NCBI GenBank assembly: GCA_014058105.1
Contig: JACGCM010001594.1
Span: 1,240,001-1,304,000, forward strand
Direction of reading: 5' to 3'
Length of the DNA stretch: 64,000 nt
From: Kingdonia uniflora
Lineage: Eukaryota > Streptophyta > Magnoliopsida > Ranunculales > Circaeasteraceae
Both the position numbers and the translations under genes were made by a program. This document shows, piece by piece, positions 10,061-21,290 of this stretch; positions within the stretch are counted from its first letter, which is position 1, and each line of letters starts with the position of its first letter. The notes beneath the pieces are model-generated. The model was given only the letters and a program-made list of their open reading frames with translations, ran no database searches and was not told the DNA's origin.

Positions 10061-11160
10061 AAAACAGACCACTGTTGAACTCATCGAGATTTTTTTTTTT
10101 GGGGAGTACGAGTTTGAGAGGAAATTTTACAATGACTTTGATGGGGTGTACTTGGAAGTATGGACAAAGTTTTTGAGAGCTTTAAACCAAGGCAAGCAAT
10201 TATTTTTCGGTGGTGGTATATCATTTTTTAGCAGGCATAAGAGTTTTGCTGATAAAGAAAATAGGTTTCTCGATGCCTGTATCATCTCGAATAAGGATGA
10301 AGCTGATAGAATCATCAATTGTAGATAAATACAAGGTGAGTAATTCCCCACCGATGGGAGTACTCATTATAGGAGGACACCCCAAGTACCGCTTAAGATC
10401 ATGAAACGCTAGTTCACAATCAGGAGTCCACGAAACTTCTTTTTGTTGTTTGTTCAAAAGAGTTGTGAGGCTGCCACGAAGAAGAAGGTAAAGAAGTTTG
10501 CATCGATCAGATAACTTTGAGATGAATCTGTGAAGAGCGGCGATCTTGTCGGCGAATTATTGAACTTCCTTTTGTGTTCGAAGAGATGGCATTTCCATAA
10601 GTGCTATAATTTGAGCTGAATCAATTTTGATTCCTCGTTTGCTGACTAGATGGCCTAGGATTTTTCCGAAAGCAACACCGAATTGACATTTCTCTGGGTT
10701 GAGCTTCACCTGGTATTGTCGAAGGATATCGAAGATAGTTTGGAGGTATTAGAAATGATCTGCTCTTTTCAAGCTTTTGCAAATCATATCATCGATATAT
10801 ACTTCCATGATGTGGCCGAGCTATTCTTTGAACATTTGAGTGACCAATCATTGGTAAGTGGCGCCAGTATTTTTAAGCCTAAAAGGCACTACTATGAAAT
10901 AGTAAAGTCCTCTTTAAGTTATAAAAGTAGTTTTTTCTTTATCTTCTTCAGCGAGTGGAACTTGGTTGTATCCTGGGACAATATTCATCATAGAAAGAAG
11001 TTCGTTTCCTGCGACTGAGTCAAGAAGTTGTGGAATTAAAGGTAGCAAAAAACTGTCTTTCGATGTGAATTTGTTAGGTTCAGTGAAATCAGTACAAACC
11101 CGTATTTTACCATTTTTCTTTGGCACGACGACGATATTCGAAACTCACTTTGGATATTTA
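10060..11160 (-). pseudogene. E1 reverse transcriptase and RNase H
   Basis: The RT begins near 11126 with KKNGKIRVCTDF and continues with PGYNQVPLAEEDKEKTTF (10914-11126). The catalytic YIDDM box is encoded at 10785-10799. The connection and ordinary RNase H follow at 10221-10457 (SWTPDCELAFHDLK, FFISKTL). Several frameshifts and stops separate these blocks. Sequence order and the YIDD box place it in Ty3/gypsy. Confidence 0.85.
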
Positions 11161-11246
11161 GCTTCACGAATAAAACCGACACAAAAGAGCTTATCAATTT
11201 TATCATTTATTGCTTCTCGAAGTCTGGGAGCCAAATTTCATCATTT

Positions 11247-12443
11247 TTAGATGACTGCCTTGTTGTCTAGAAGGAGGTTAAGGTGGTGGCAAGCGATAGA
11301 GGGATCGATTCCGGGCATCTCTTGAAAAGTCCAGGCGAAGACGTCAATGTTTTTCTTTAGGAGTTGTATCATGGCTCCATTTTCGTCAAGTAAAATCTTA
11401 GATCCAATAAAAGTGATGCGCCCGGGTCCATCGAGTTTAATAGTGTCCACCACTTCAACATCATGTTGTTCAAATATGGGTAGTATGCTAGACTGTAGTT
11501 GTTATGCCTTGAGGAGTTTTGCTGCATGAGGGTTGATGGTGGTATTTTTGCACATGCGTGCGACTGCTTGGCTACCCTTGATTTCATAGACTCTGTGATC
11601 CATAGCAAAGCGTAGTGCTAAATGGTAGGTCGATGGTATCGCTTTGATCAAATGTAACCAGCTGCATCCCAGAATACCTAAATACTTTGACTCTGCATCA
11701 ATTATAAGAAATTTGATGAAGGTGGTTTTGATGCCTGCTTGAACGGGGAGAGTGATTTCTCCTATGGCTGATTCTTTGGAACCATTGAAGCCTGTGATTG
11801 TTGTTGTTGAAGCTTTAACGGATTCTGTAAGTCCTAACACTTTGATTACTCTTCGGAATAAGACATATGTGACACTGCCGCTATCAATGAGGAGGGTATT
11901 TAAGTAATCCTGTCCCAATTTAAGCATAATAACAAGTGGTTCATGATGTGTGTATTGTACATGGCTGGTGTCGCAGTTCCTGAATATTATCTGGTGAGGA
12001 CGTTTGGATTTGCTGGTACTGGGAAGAAGTTTTGCTAATTTATCTGAGGAAGTCATTTTGGAGCAAGATGTAATACGATCGTCTTGTTTTCTTTTCTTCC
12101 CTTTCTCGATTTCGATCATGTATAAATGTCGAGCTGGGCCCTGGATATGATTTTGTTCGACTTTAATACTTTTTGCTTGTTCATCGAGAAATTTCTGAAT
12201 GTCGACAACATAATTATGGAGTCGTCCAGCCAAGAGGATACGGTGAAAGATATGAATGAGGGAGTAGCAGCTATCAGTCTCATGACTGTGCACATTATGA
12301 TATTGACATAAGGGCCAGCTTGGAAGATCTGCAATAACCTGTAATGCACGATAACACTCGTCACCCTTTATCGTTGGCAAGATAGTAGAGAGAGTTGTTG
12401 TCATGGGAGGTAGAATTGGGACAGGCCTATCCGGTTTGCCCAC
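11247..12443 (-). pseudogene. E1 gag C-terminus, aspartic protease and pol linker
   Basis: The longest gag-pol frame of E1 (11502-12443, 313 codons) reads into a retropepsin domain with the active site LLIDSGSVTYVLF and a downstream LGILGCSWLH block, typical of Ty3/gypsy proteases, where a DSG triplet can replace DTG. The N-terminal part (WPLCQYHNVHSHETDSCYSL) has the Cys-His spacing found before the protease in Tat elements. The 11247-11453 frame continues the linker to RT. It would cleave the Gag-Pol polyprotein. Confidence 0.85.
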
Positions 12444-12543
12444 TCTTCTTCAAATGTTATCAGTATTTTTAGCAGTAGGCTTTGGTGCTGTTGTGGTAAC
12501 TGCCTCGAGAATGTATGACAAAAGATTTTTTCATCTTATCTTT

Positions 12544-13740
12544 CTACGAGTGTTCCAGCTCGATGTAATTATTTACCATGTCAATCATTTCAGTGACCGT
12601 ACGTGGTTTGTGCAGAGTAAGTTCTTCCTGAACTTCAAAGTCGATGTGTAGGGCGGAAGTAAACGCTGGAACCACGATTTTGGGATCTGAATTTCCAATC
12701 TTCTGTGTTTTTTGCAAGAAACATTTATAAAAACATGCCAAGGTTTCTTTCGCCCCTTGCTCGAAGTTAAATAAAGAGTCTACTGTGATCCCGCATTCCC
12801 TAGTATGAGCGTAGTTGGATTCGAACAGATTTTGTAATTGGATGAAAGAGGTAATGGAAGCTTCTTGTATAGTATGGAACCATCGGAGTGGTTCTTCCTT
12901 TAAGCTCATGTTAAATAGTCGACAAAGCATGTGGTCGAGTTTGGAGTACAACACAACTGCGGCTTTGAAATGTCAAACATGTATAAGTGGATCAGTAAGG
13001 CCTGCATAGTGGATGAATTTGGGCATATGGAAGTTGTCTGGAAAAGGCATATTTTCAAGATATGGAGAGATGGGGTTTGTTTCGATCCTGTCGAACGCAG
13101 ATCGTCAGCCTGAGATATCATAGTTGATAGCCTGAATTCTGTTGCTGAGGTCATCCAGGGTAACGAATTGATGTGGGGGAAGAGGCAAGGCTACACCATG
13201 ATGAACAAAATTACCCTGTCACTCTGGTCCCAACCGATCTCTGATGGGTCTTCATTCCGACGGAGGAGTCTGGTGACGTGTACGTCGACTTCCTTGAGTT
13301 ATCGAGGCTGAAGAAGTTAAACCAAAATGTTGAGAGGCTCTATTAGGATTTCCAGATCTAGATCGAGAAATTTATTGGTCATCTTCCCTAGGCTGATCAT
13401 CCCGCTGAACTACTCCTGGTCGATGTTCACTTCGAGCCAGTGGTGGTGATGCTTGCCGAGCTGTTATTCGATTTTGCGTTCTTTACAATCTTTCCATTTC
13501 ATTTTGATAGGTTTGACTCTGCTGATCCAAGGCTATCCTGCGTTCGTCCCTTTTCTGTTTGCAGAGCTTGTGTGTGGACACGTTGATTTTCTAGTCTCTA
13601 ATTTTTTTCTGAAGCCATTTTTTTTTAAGTTCAAGAACCACACCGTGCAGATCATTAGCTCCTGGAATGTCTTGATCTCTTATGATACAAGAATGGCTTC
13701 TTAAATTCATGTTGGTCATTAGGACGGTGCTCAGGTCATA
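12544..13740 (-). pseudogene. E1 gag
   Basis: Frame 12544-12954 has the retrotransposon gag core: LKEEPLRWFHTIQEASITSF, then LFESNYAH, as in the plant gag family (PF03732). The upstream part to about 13740 lies in other frames and is rich in charged residues. The start codon is not secure. Gag forms the virus-like particle. Confidence 0.8.
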
Positions 13741-13767
13741 AATGATAGAGAAAAGTGAAGAATATTT

Positions 13768-13785
13768 CTCACAGACGGCGCCAAT
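13768..13785 (-). other. E1 primer-binding site
   Basis: The reverse strand reads TTGGCGCCGTCTGTGAG directly after the 5' LTR. E2 has the related TTGGCACCGTCTATGGG at the same place, so both use the same type of tRNA primer. Confidence 0.75.
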
Positions 13786-14292
13786 TGTAATGGCGTATTT
13801 TTTGGGAGGAAAACCTTCTCCAATACTCGTTCATAATGGTTGTGTAATAAAGAAAAATCAGCCAAGATTTTACGTGGAAAACACAGCAGAAATTGATAAA
13901 ACCACGACCTCGAGGAGGATTTTGTGTAAAATCTAGTAGATATTAGTTATTACAAGTTTCTTAGTTTTGCGTACGCTTAGGATAGAAAGACGTCCAAAAA
14001 GCTGATCCTTAAAACCTATTTTCTGCCTGTATTTATAGCATATGCAGGCAGTTTTACAAAAAGAAAGAGTCTCCTATTCCGGAGGTAGTGGGTGAACTTT
14101 ACGGATCTCTAACAATTCCTTCTTGACGGGTCTACAACAGTTACTTTTGGTAAGTCGAAGACTCTTGGAATCTTCTGAAATGTTGAGCTGTCTTCGATTA
14201 CAGAATGTTGAGCTAACTTCGACTTCATAAGGCTTAGCTATCTTCGACTACAGAGTGATGGCTTTATCGAATCTAGGGAATATAATTCTACA
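13786..14292 (-). repeat. E1 5' LTR
   Basis: 507 bp bounded by TGTAATGG and TTCTACA on the forward strand (TGTA/TACA inverted ends). It has a reverse-strand TATAAATA at 14030-14037 and the conserved CTCGAGGTCGTGGTTTT box (reverse complement at 13901-13916). It pairs with 2596-3103. Confidence 0.9.
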
Positions 14293-14372
14293 TGGATGTT
14301 GTAAACTGATGAGATATTGTGTGTTGGATAGAATTTTGTAGGTTAAGTTCTTTTTTGTAAACCTTTTTATAG

Positions 14373-14474
14373 GAACTTAAAGAAATGCATCTCATAATAA
14401 AAGATTTAGAGACTGAGCTTACTAAAGAAAGAGAGACCTATATGTCCCTGTTGTCTTCACAAGCGGAGCTGCAG
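14373..14474 (+). other. E2 antisense gene: 102-bp coiled-coil exon
   Basis: An open 34-codon block, exactly in phase, lies between a TTTTTATAG acceptor and a GTTATA donor. It encodes a charged heptad-like helix (EMHLIIKDLETELTKERE). Its reading phase carries on into the next exon, which starts after TGTACAG at 14828, supporting real splicing of an antisense transcript in the past. Confidence 0.5.
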
Positions 14475-14827
14475 GTTATAATAGAGCAAGAAATATTTGA
14501 CTTGTACGCTTTATTAATATAGAGGTACAAAGTAATAAATAGAGTGTAGAGACTGACCAAAAACCTGTTACCGGTTTAGGGGCAAATGGCATTGAAATAG
14601 TGCACATGAAATACCAAAGTATTAACAAATTAAAATATAGAGAATGTGTACCTTAGACTTGGAAGTATACGTTATGGAGCATCCATCTGAGATTGTACTT
14701 CGACCTTAAGTTTAGAAGTAGTTTTACACAGTAGATATCAAAAAATAGATATCTTGTTAGAAATGAGGTGAATGTGTTGAATGAGTGTTCAGAATCGAAC
14801 ATGATATAACGTATCTATAATGTACAG

Positions 14828-16201
14828 GTCGAATTGGAATCAGCTTGCTTGTGCGAAGATGATACATGTCAATGTAACCAAGAATTTGTAGAGGAGTTTG
14901 ATAGGATGAGAAAGACGAATGAAGACAGAGAAAATCAACATGTAAAGGTATACTTCAAGTTTGTTGAGGCAACACAGACTCCTATTGACCTTGCTCGGCA
15001 AATCAAGGAGAAGAATGCCAAAATTGAGAAAGGGCAAAAAGAGCTCGCGGAGTTAAAAGAAGATACAGCGAAGCTCAAAAGCAATAATGAGGCGCTGATT
15101 GTAAAAATTAGGGAGGCTGACATGGCCTGTTACCGTATAAAGGTGCTAGAAAAATTGAAGGAACTATTAAATCATTCAGTTGTCGGTTTGAAGAATGATT
15201 TGATCAAAAAAATAAACAATCAAGAGAAAATTCAAACTGATCTAGCAAAAAGCAGGAGCGAACTAGAGCAGTTGAAGAAGAAATTGGTTGATAAAGATAA
15301 CGAGCTGAAGAAAACTTAAGATGATCTATCTGCGTTTAAAGTTGTATTTGAACAATTGTTTACAACTTTACCTACCAAAGATATAGAAATTTGGATGGTG
15401 CAACGTAAGTGTGATGAGCTAAACGAAAGAGTGGCGCAATTGAAGACCAAATTGGCGCAGGCCAATTCACATGCCAGATACGTCGAGGCTACAGAGTGCT
15501 CGAGGAAGAATAAAAATAATGCCAAGGTCTCCCTTATTAAAGGTGATATAGTCAGCCTATCAACTCGAATAAGAGGGCTGGAGTGGGATGTCGCTGGAAT
15601 TCAAGGTCATGTACAAAAAGGACTTAAGCGGTTAAGGGAGTGTGAAAGGAAGCTGGATGCTGCTCTTTCCAGGGAACAAGGACTAGAGCGGGCAATCAGA
15701 GGAAAAAAGATTTTGATATAGTAGAAAGACAGGTTGTTACAGAAAATTCTGGTTGTGGAAGATTTGAACAAGGAGATTGAGGTACTTCGTGCTTAGGTGG
15801 TAGATTTGGAGGCGATTAATCAGCCTAAATCTGCTAAAGCTAACAAGAAATTGAAAGAGAACATTACTTTTACAGATTAAGTAGATAGATAAATGACATG
15901 GCTAAAAGAATGGTATGCGAGGTCGGAAGAACATCTTCAGAGGGCGAGAGTAAATTTCTCTAGGTCAGTTATAACCAAGGCATCGCACTCAGAATTGTTG
16001 AGGGCGGTGATTGCCTATTTTGTTGAGGAGGTAAAAAGGCTTGAGTCAGAAAGAGATTCCTTGTTTAACAGTTTGTCAGGCAGGGGATGTATTTGCAGAG
16101 CCGATATAGATCGAGGAAATTGTATGCAGTCCATGGAAACGGATTTAGGCTCTCGACCTATAGAATGGATAGAGCATGGCAGGATTGTTGTGAATGCTTG
16201 A
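14828..16201 (+). pseudogene. E2 antisense gene: coiled-coil tail with GCIC motif
   Basis: The block after the TGTACAG acceptor encodes a short Cys-rich opening (CLCEDDTCQC), a long Lys/Glu/Leu coiled coil (14900-15700) and a C-terminal domain (15893-16201). That domain reads VEEVKRLESERDSL and then GCIC, three residues on DID, then GNC. E3 has the same C-terminal arrangement on its reverse strand (41579-41980). Three frame interruptions (15319, 15721, 15860s) may be decay or short introns. The residue spacing suggests a metal-binding end, which is inference. Function unknown. Confidence 0.55.
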
Positions 16202-16338
16202 GCTCGAGAATTTATAGCTGATCAACCTCCTGTTGCAAGGGAAAATGAAGCTGACATCCCAGCAGCAGAAAAAAAAATCCATTGTAGAGTTTGTATATGT
16301 AACCTGAAATAAAAAGCAGTTGTTGCAGGCAAATTGAG

Positions 16339-16945
16339 AGATGAAAGCTATTTTTACTTTTGCTTTGGTAGAGTCTTTGATTGTAAACTAGTATTGCATT
16401 TGTTTTAATTGTAGAGATTTAGTAGAGTCGGCCAAACCAAGTATTATCCTTGATTTACCTAGTATGGTATCGCAGCCGTACTGAGGTGGATAAAAGCTAG
16501 TTTTACCTTTGCTTTATCATATGTCTGGTAGAGTCTTTAATGTAAAACAAGTATTACTTTAGTCTTAATCGCAGAGATTTAGTAGAGTCAGCCAAACCAA
16601 GTGTTATCCTTGATTTAACTGGTATGATGTCGCAGCCATATTAAGGTAGATGAAAACTAGTTTTACCTTTAATTTATCTTATGTCTAGTAGAGCCTTTGA
16701 TGTAAAACAAGTATTACCTTAGTCTTAATCGCAAAGATTTAGTAGAGTCATCCAGACTAAGTGTTATCCTTGATTTAACTGGTATGATGTCGCAGCCATA
16801 TTGAGATAGATGAAAGCTAGTTTTACCCTTGTTTTATCTTATGTCTGGTAGAGTCTTTGATGTAAAACAAGTAGTGCCTTAGTCTTAATCGCAGAAATTT
16901 AGTAGAGTCAGCCAAACCAAGTGTTATCCTTGATTTAACTGGTAT
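16339..16945. repeat. 160-bp tandem repeat array of E2
   Basis: Four direct copies starting near 16339, 16489, 16649 and 16809, each with GATGAAAGCTAGTTTTACC, a GTAGAGTCTTTGATGTAAA block, TTTAGTAGAGTC, GTGTTATCCTTGATTTAAC and a TCGCAGCC block. The unit is about 150-160 bp. It lies between the integrase stop and the antisense tail, the same place as the arrays of E1 and E3. Confidence 0.9.
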
Positions 16946-17122
16946 AGAGGTCGATTAGTATTATATATGCTTTAATTTATACATTGTCTACGAAGTAGAG
17001 AGATGTGTGGGAGAAAAACTTATAAGTTTTATTGAATAGAAAAAGATGTACATTGGATGGAGATGAAAATCTTGCTTATGGAATATTAAAAAATGAGAAT
17101 TTGAAATAGAGTAGTGAGAGAC

Positions 17123-18505
17123 TTAACGATAGTACCGTTTCAGTCGCCTAGTGTTTCAAAGATTTGAAATGTGAACTCCCTCTTCTGTCATGAGGTAATA
17201 TGATCCCAGGCCTGAGAGACCTGTGATAAGGAATGGACCCTCCCAATAGTCTGCTTGTTTCCTAGTATCAAGCTCTTTGCGGTGTTGAGGTATTTCTCTG
17301 AGGACGAGATCATCGATTTGGAAGGTACGGATTTTGACTCGTTTGTTGTAAAAGTTGGCCAGTATATGGTGATATCGAGCTAGGTTAGCGATGGCGCGTT
17401 CCCTGATCTCATTGATCCAATTGAGGTTGCAAGCCAACTCGAACACATTTTCCTCGTTACTTAGCTCGTGATCTTTGACTGGATGATGATATAAGGAGGG
17501 AATGAAGGCCTCAATTCCATAGGCAAGAAGGAATGGAGTACAGCCTGTCGACTGACGTAGAGTGGTGCGATATACCCATAAGAAATGAGGAAGTTCTCGA
17601 ACCCAATTCCCTTTTTTCTGTGAGTGTAGCCTTTTCTTGAGTCCTTCCACGATGGTTTTGTTGGTTATTTTGGCTTAGCCATTACCTAGAGGGTAGTAGA
17701 GATTGGATGGTGAGTGGATAATATTGTGTTAATTAAGGAAAGCTATAACTTTTTCTCCAATATATTAGGGTTCGTTATCAATGCGAATTAGGTAGAGGCA
17801 CCCAAACTGAGTGATGATATGTTCCCAGATAAAAGAGATGACCCCTTCTTCTCTAGTTCAACAGAGTAAAATTACTTCTACCCATTTTGTAAAATAATTG
17901 GTAGCTAGGAGTAAGTGGCGGCGATTACCTGGAGAATTAGGAAATTCACCGACAAGATCGAGTGCCCATCTTTTGAATGACTAAAACATAATGCTTGCAT
18001 GGAGTTCGAGCGGAGGGGCGCGGATCATCTGTCCATGTCGTTGGCATGCATTACATTTATATGAATACTCTTCTGCTTGCTTACACATGCCAGGCCAGAA
18101 TACTCCTTGCGTAATGGTTATGTTTGTCAGTGATCGACCAGCGGCATGGGAGCCACAAGTCCCTTCATGTAAATTGTGGAGCATCTCGTCCGCTTTCTGT
18201 TTGGAGAGGCACTTGAGGTAAGGCCCCATGACTGAATGGTGGTATAGGATACCATTTTGATTAGTGTAGCACTTTGGGTTGTCTATCAGCTGTTGGTACT
18301 CCTTTGGATCTACTGGAAGTGGTCCTTCACATTTGTTATCGATACCAAGATAAACTAAGAAAGGCTTTCGCCAATCATCGTCTCCCTCTCTATCGCCCCC
18401 AGTGTTGATCGTGCATGCAAAAATGTGATCAATACTGGGGGATGAAATTACTTCGATCTGGAGATATTGAACTTCTGTGCTCAAGACCCCGGCTAGATAT
18501 GCCAA
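17123..18505 (-). pseudogene. E2 integrase
   Basis: The reverse strand shows the full HHCC zinc finger (LHEGTCGSHAAGRSL, FWPGMCKQ, KCNACQRHG) in 17981-18505. The catalytic core at 17650-17980 is in broken frames. The C-terminal segment at 17156-17650 has WVYRTTLRQSTGCTPF, the linker and DLVLREIPQH. It ends with RRLKRYYR and a stop at 17123, the same ending as E3. Confidence 0.9.
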
Positions 18506-18560
18506 GGAATAGACATATTTATTTTCTCCTCGAGGAAGATAGTAGAGAGTTGCTTGTGTG

Positions 18561-18565
18561 AACTT
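18561..18565. repeat. Target site duplication, left copy
   Basis: AACTT, identical to 20896-20900 on the other side of the solo LTR. Confidence 0.85.
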
Positions 18566-20895
18566 TGTAGTGTCCCGTAAAATTCTTTTATTTTATTTTC
18601 CTGTTCATCCTTATTCATTCATCTGCATCCATACATTATGCATTCATATCATTTTGCATCCTCATTTCATTCTAGCATCAGGTCTTTGTATTCTTCTTTC
18701 AGTAGTTTTGGTGGTTGGGTGGAGGAGTTTGTTGTTGCTGATGTGGTTATTCTTGTTGTTCTTATAGTCATTGATATTGTGTTTTGTTCTTGGTGGTGAG
18801 ATCCCAGGGGATCTCGTGATCCCAGGGGAAGCCTTGTGTTTTTCCAGTCTTGTCAAAATCGTTCGAACGAACATAAATCTTCGTTCGAACGAGTTGACAT
18901 GTCCTCTGGAAAATTTGTCTTTGGGGTGGTTCGCTGGAACGACTCCCTGTCCCGTTCGAACGAGTTGACCAATCCCCTGGAATTTGGCCCATGATCTACT
19001 AGTCGATCGGACGACTTCTGGGTCCATTCGAGCGCCTTTTGTGTCAATCCAGTAAATTTCTTATCCATTCAAATGACTTCCTTGTCATTCGAACGACTTG
19101 GCGATGATTTTCCTCTTTTAGTTCTTATTTTCATTTCTCTTCCTCATTCCCATTCTCTCTCTATCACTCTTCACTACCCTCTCCCTCACTCTATCCTTTC
19201 TCAATTCCTTGGAGTTTGGCGGTCGTTGGGCGAATTCTTTGCCAAATCCTTCGGTGAGTATTTTCCCTTTTTCCTCTCCGAATTGGGATTCGTGATTCTA
19301 GGGTTTCGTGGTTATGGTTTGAATTGGGGTTTTGTGTGTTGTGGGTGCCTCGTTGCAGGTGTTGGGTTGTGGTGTTGGCGTGTTTATTGCCGCGGGTTGT
19401 TCCGTTATTTGTTGGATTTGCAGTTGTTGAAGTTTCGAGTTTATCCTACGGAATTTGAGCCATTTATCAGGCGAGTATCCCTTCATTACTAAATTACTTT
19501 ATTAGTGTAACTCATGTTGGTTAGGGCATGCATATTGGCATTGAGGTGTTTGTGATTAGGTTCTTAATTGTATTATTTCTCGGTTATAGCTGGGATTCTA
19601 TTATTGTTTTCCTATCGCTAGGTATGTAGGGCATATTTGTCTTGTTCTTAATGAGGTAGTACATTGTGAGGTATTTCTTCTGGGTTGCCCTTGGTGGCTG
19701 TGTTCCAGTCTGTTGAGACTGATGATGTTGGGTGTTGTGACTGACTATAAGTCGATGTTTGCATCTGTGTTAGGATTGTTTACCATCCTCTGAGGCAGGT
19801 GGTTATCCTATGTGCGTGTTGGCCGGGTTGGGCGGTCGTATTATTTTGATCCTTGGGATCTGTTTGCAGTATGGGCTTCTTTTATATTCTATTAGCTTAA
19901 CAGAATTGGATACATAACAGAGCTCTGCATCGGCTGACCCTCGATAGGACCTAGGATTTCTACATCGGGTTAAAATAGTAGGTGAAGTTCTGGCTGGACA
20001 CTATCATATCTATTACCCTTCGGGAGTATGGGATGGTATGAGACAGTTTCCTTAGGTACCAGTCCTATCCTTGAGGTTGAAATTCCTTGGAATAAGTGAA
20101 ATAAAGTTCGGACGTTAGCTCTGTAGGTTACAAAGCCCAGAACACTCTGATCAAATGATAAATCCTAAGCATGGTCAAGCTTGCAAACTAATCGTACCCA
20201 TTGTATCCAGCTGAGCTTCTCGTTAAGGTTATTATGCATTAGTGGTTGATCAGCCCAATGTTTTTAACTATAAGGTCTAGTTCTTTTAAATCATTAGTCA
20301 TTAATCATTCAACATTAGGACTTAGGGCATCGGGTTAATTATAGGATTGTCCTAGTCATCATATCATATCATCATCATGTAATCATAACATCACGTCATC
20401 ACATATATTCCTATTCCTACTCCTAATCCCATTCCTATTCTCTATTCCTCCCTTCTTCGCAGGTTTATCTTGATTAATGTAGCTTTTAACATCTTTATCC
20501 ATTCACTTCATCTCTATTTCTGCACCTGTTATATTAGTATGTTGTTTAGCCTTGTTGGGCATTAGTGAGCCGTGGTTTAGCTCACTCTCACATTGTCCCC
20601 CCTTTCAGAGGCAGAGTAGTTGCTATTGGCTAAGAGCTCAGCTGTTGGATCTAGTTTTTGGTTGCTACAGATCAATTTTGAGACACTGTATTTACGTTTT
20701 TAGTTGTCGTGTATATATACCTTGCTTCCACTGTTTTTCTCTTACTCTGATGATATTGCTATAGTCAATGACTGAGCTGGACTTGTCTTTTGGCTCGGTT
20801 GTTTGTAGTGGCGAATCGGTTAGATTCCCCGACCTGCACCTTCCGAATGACGGTAATTGGTCTAGCTACCGATTATTGGATTTTGGGGTGTGACA
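18566..20895. mobile_element. Solo LTR, 2,330 bp, inserted in E2 RNase H
   Basis: It begins TGTAGTGTCCCG and ends GGTGTGACA, with perfect AACTT duplications on both sides. Removing it with one AACTT copy rejoins the E2 RNase H reading frame on the reverse strand without loss, which confirms the boundaries to the base. No internal retrotransposon genes are present, so it is a product of LTR-LTR recombination. Inside are a TTCGAACGA-rich stretch (18855-19095), a pyrimidine-rich leader (19130-19200), a TCG/GTGAGT splice-donor-like site at 19254 and CAG/GCGAGT at 19470. A related LTR starts at 62397. I infer a gypsy origin; the lineage is not determined. Confidence 0.9.
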
Positions 20896-21290
20896 AACTT
20901 GCTCAACCTATCTGCAATGAGGGCATTCGATCATCTTACCATTTTTCTTGTACTGCTCAGACAAACTTGCTCGGTGTCTCAAAATCTAAGCAGATTGCTT
21001 TCTCAATTTTTTCGTTAGAAGGGGCAATCAATACGATTCCAATTCCTGACCCTGCAGGTCCTGCTAATCCATCTATAAGAAGTCTCCACCCTTTCCTTGT
21101 AATCCATTCAGCTTGCCCGTCAAATGCTTTAGGGGGTAGATCTTCTGTAACTTCCTCTGCAAGATCAAGATAATGCTCCTCCCACTCGGGAACTTCCACT
21201 GCAAAATCTGTTAGAAAATCAGTAATGATCTTACCCTATTCGAAATGACGTTGTTCAAACTTGATATCATGTTCTCCCAAACTAACTGAC
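20896..21290 (-). pseudogene. E2 RNase H fragments
   Basis: Reverse-strand frame 20957-21199 reads ADFLTDF-like sequence, then PEWEEHYLDL, GWRLLIDGLAGPAGSGIGIVLI and DFETPS. This is the bridge from ordinary RNase H into the additional RNase H. The rest of that domain lies beyond the solo LTR at 18470-18565 (LYYLPRGENKYVYSLAYLAG). A further piece at 21240-21300 reads VQQWSVSLGEHDIKFEQRHFE, the end of the ordinary RNase H. About 75 bp of the additional RNase H centre is also missing relative to E3. Confidence 0.8.

Larger units (their letters stand above)
2596..14292 (-). mobile_element. E1: Tat-like Ty3/gypsy retrotransposon, full length but decayed
   Basis: An 11.7-kb element on the reverse strand with two LTRs (508 and 507 bp), a primer-binding site, gag, protease, RT/RNase H, extra RNase H, integrase, a 59-bp tandem array, and an opposite-strand gene region of about 4 kb before the 3' LTR. 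The extra RNase H and the antisense region between pol and the 3' LTR point to the Tat lineage. All reading frames carry stops and frameshifts, so it cannot move on its own. The 5-bp flanks (AGGAA left, TGGAT right) do not match, so there is no visible target duplication. Confidence 0.9.

Noticed and set aside
18850..19095. Heat-shock elements
   Set aside because: The words are TTCGAA without the two-base spacing of the TTCnnGAA heat-shock motif.
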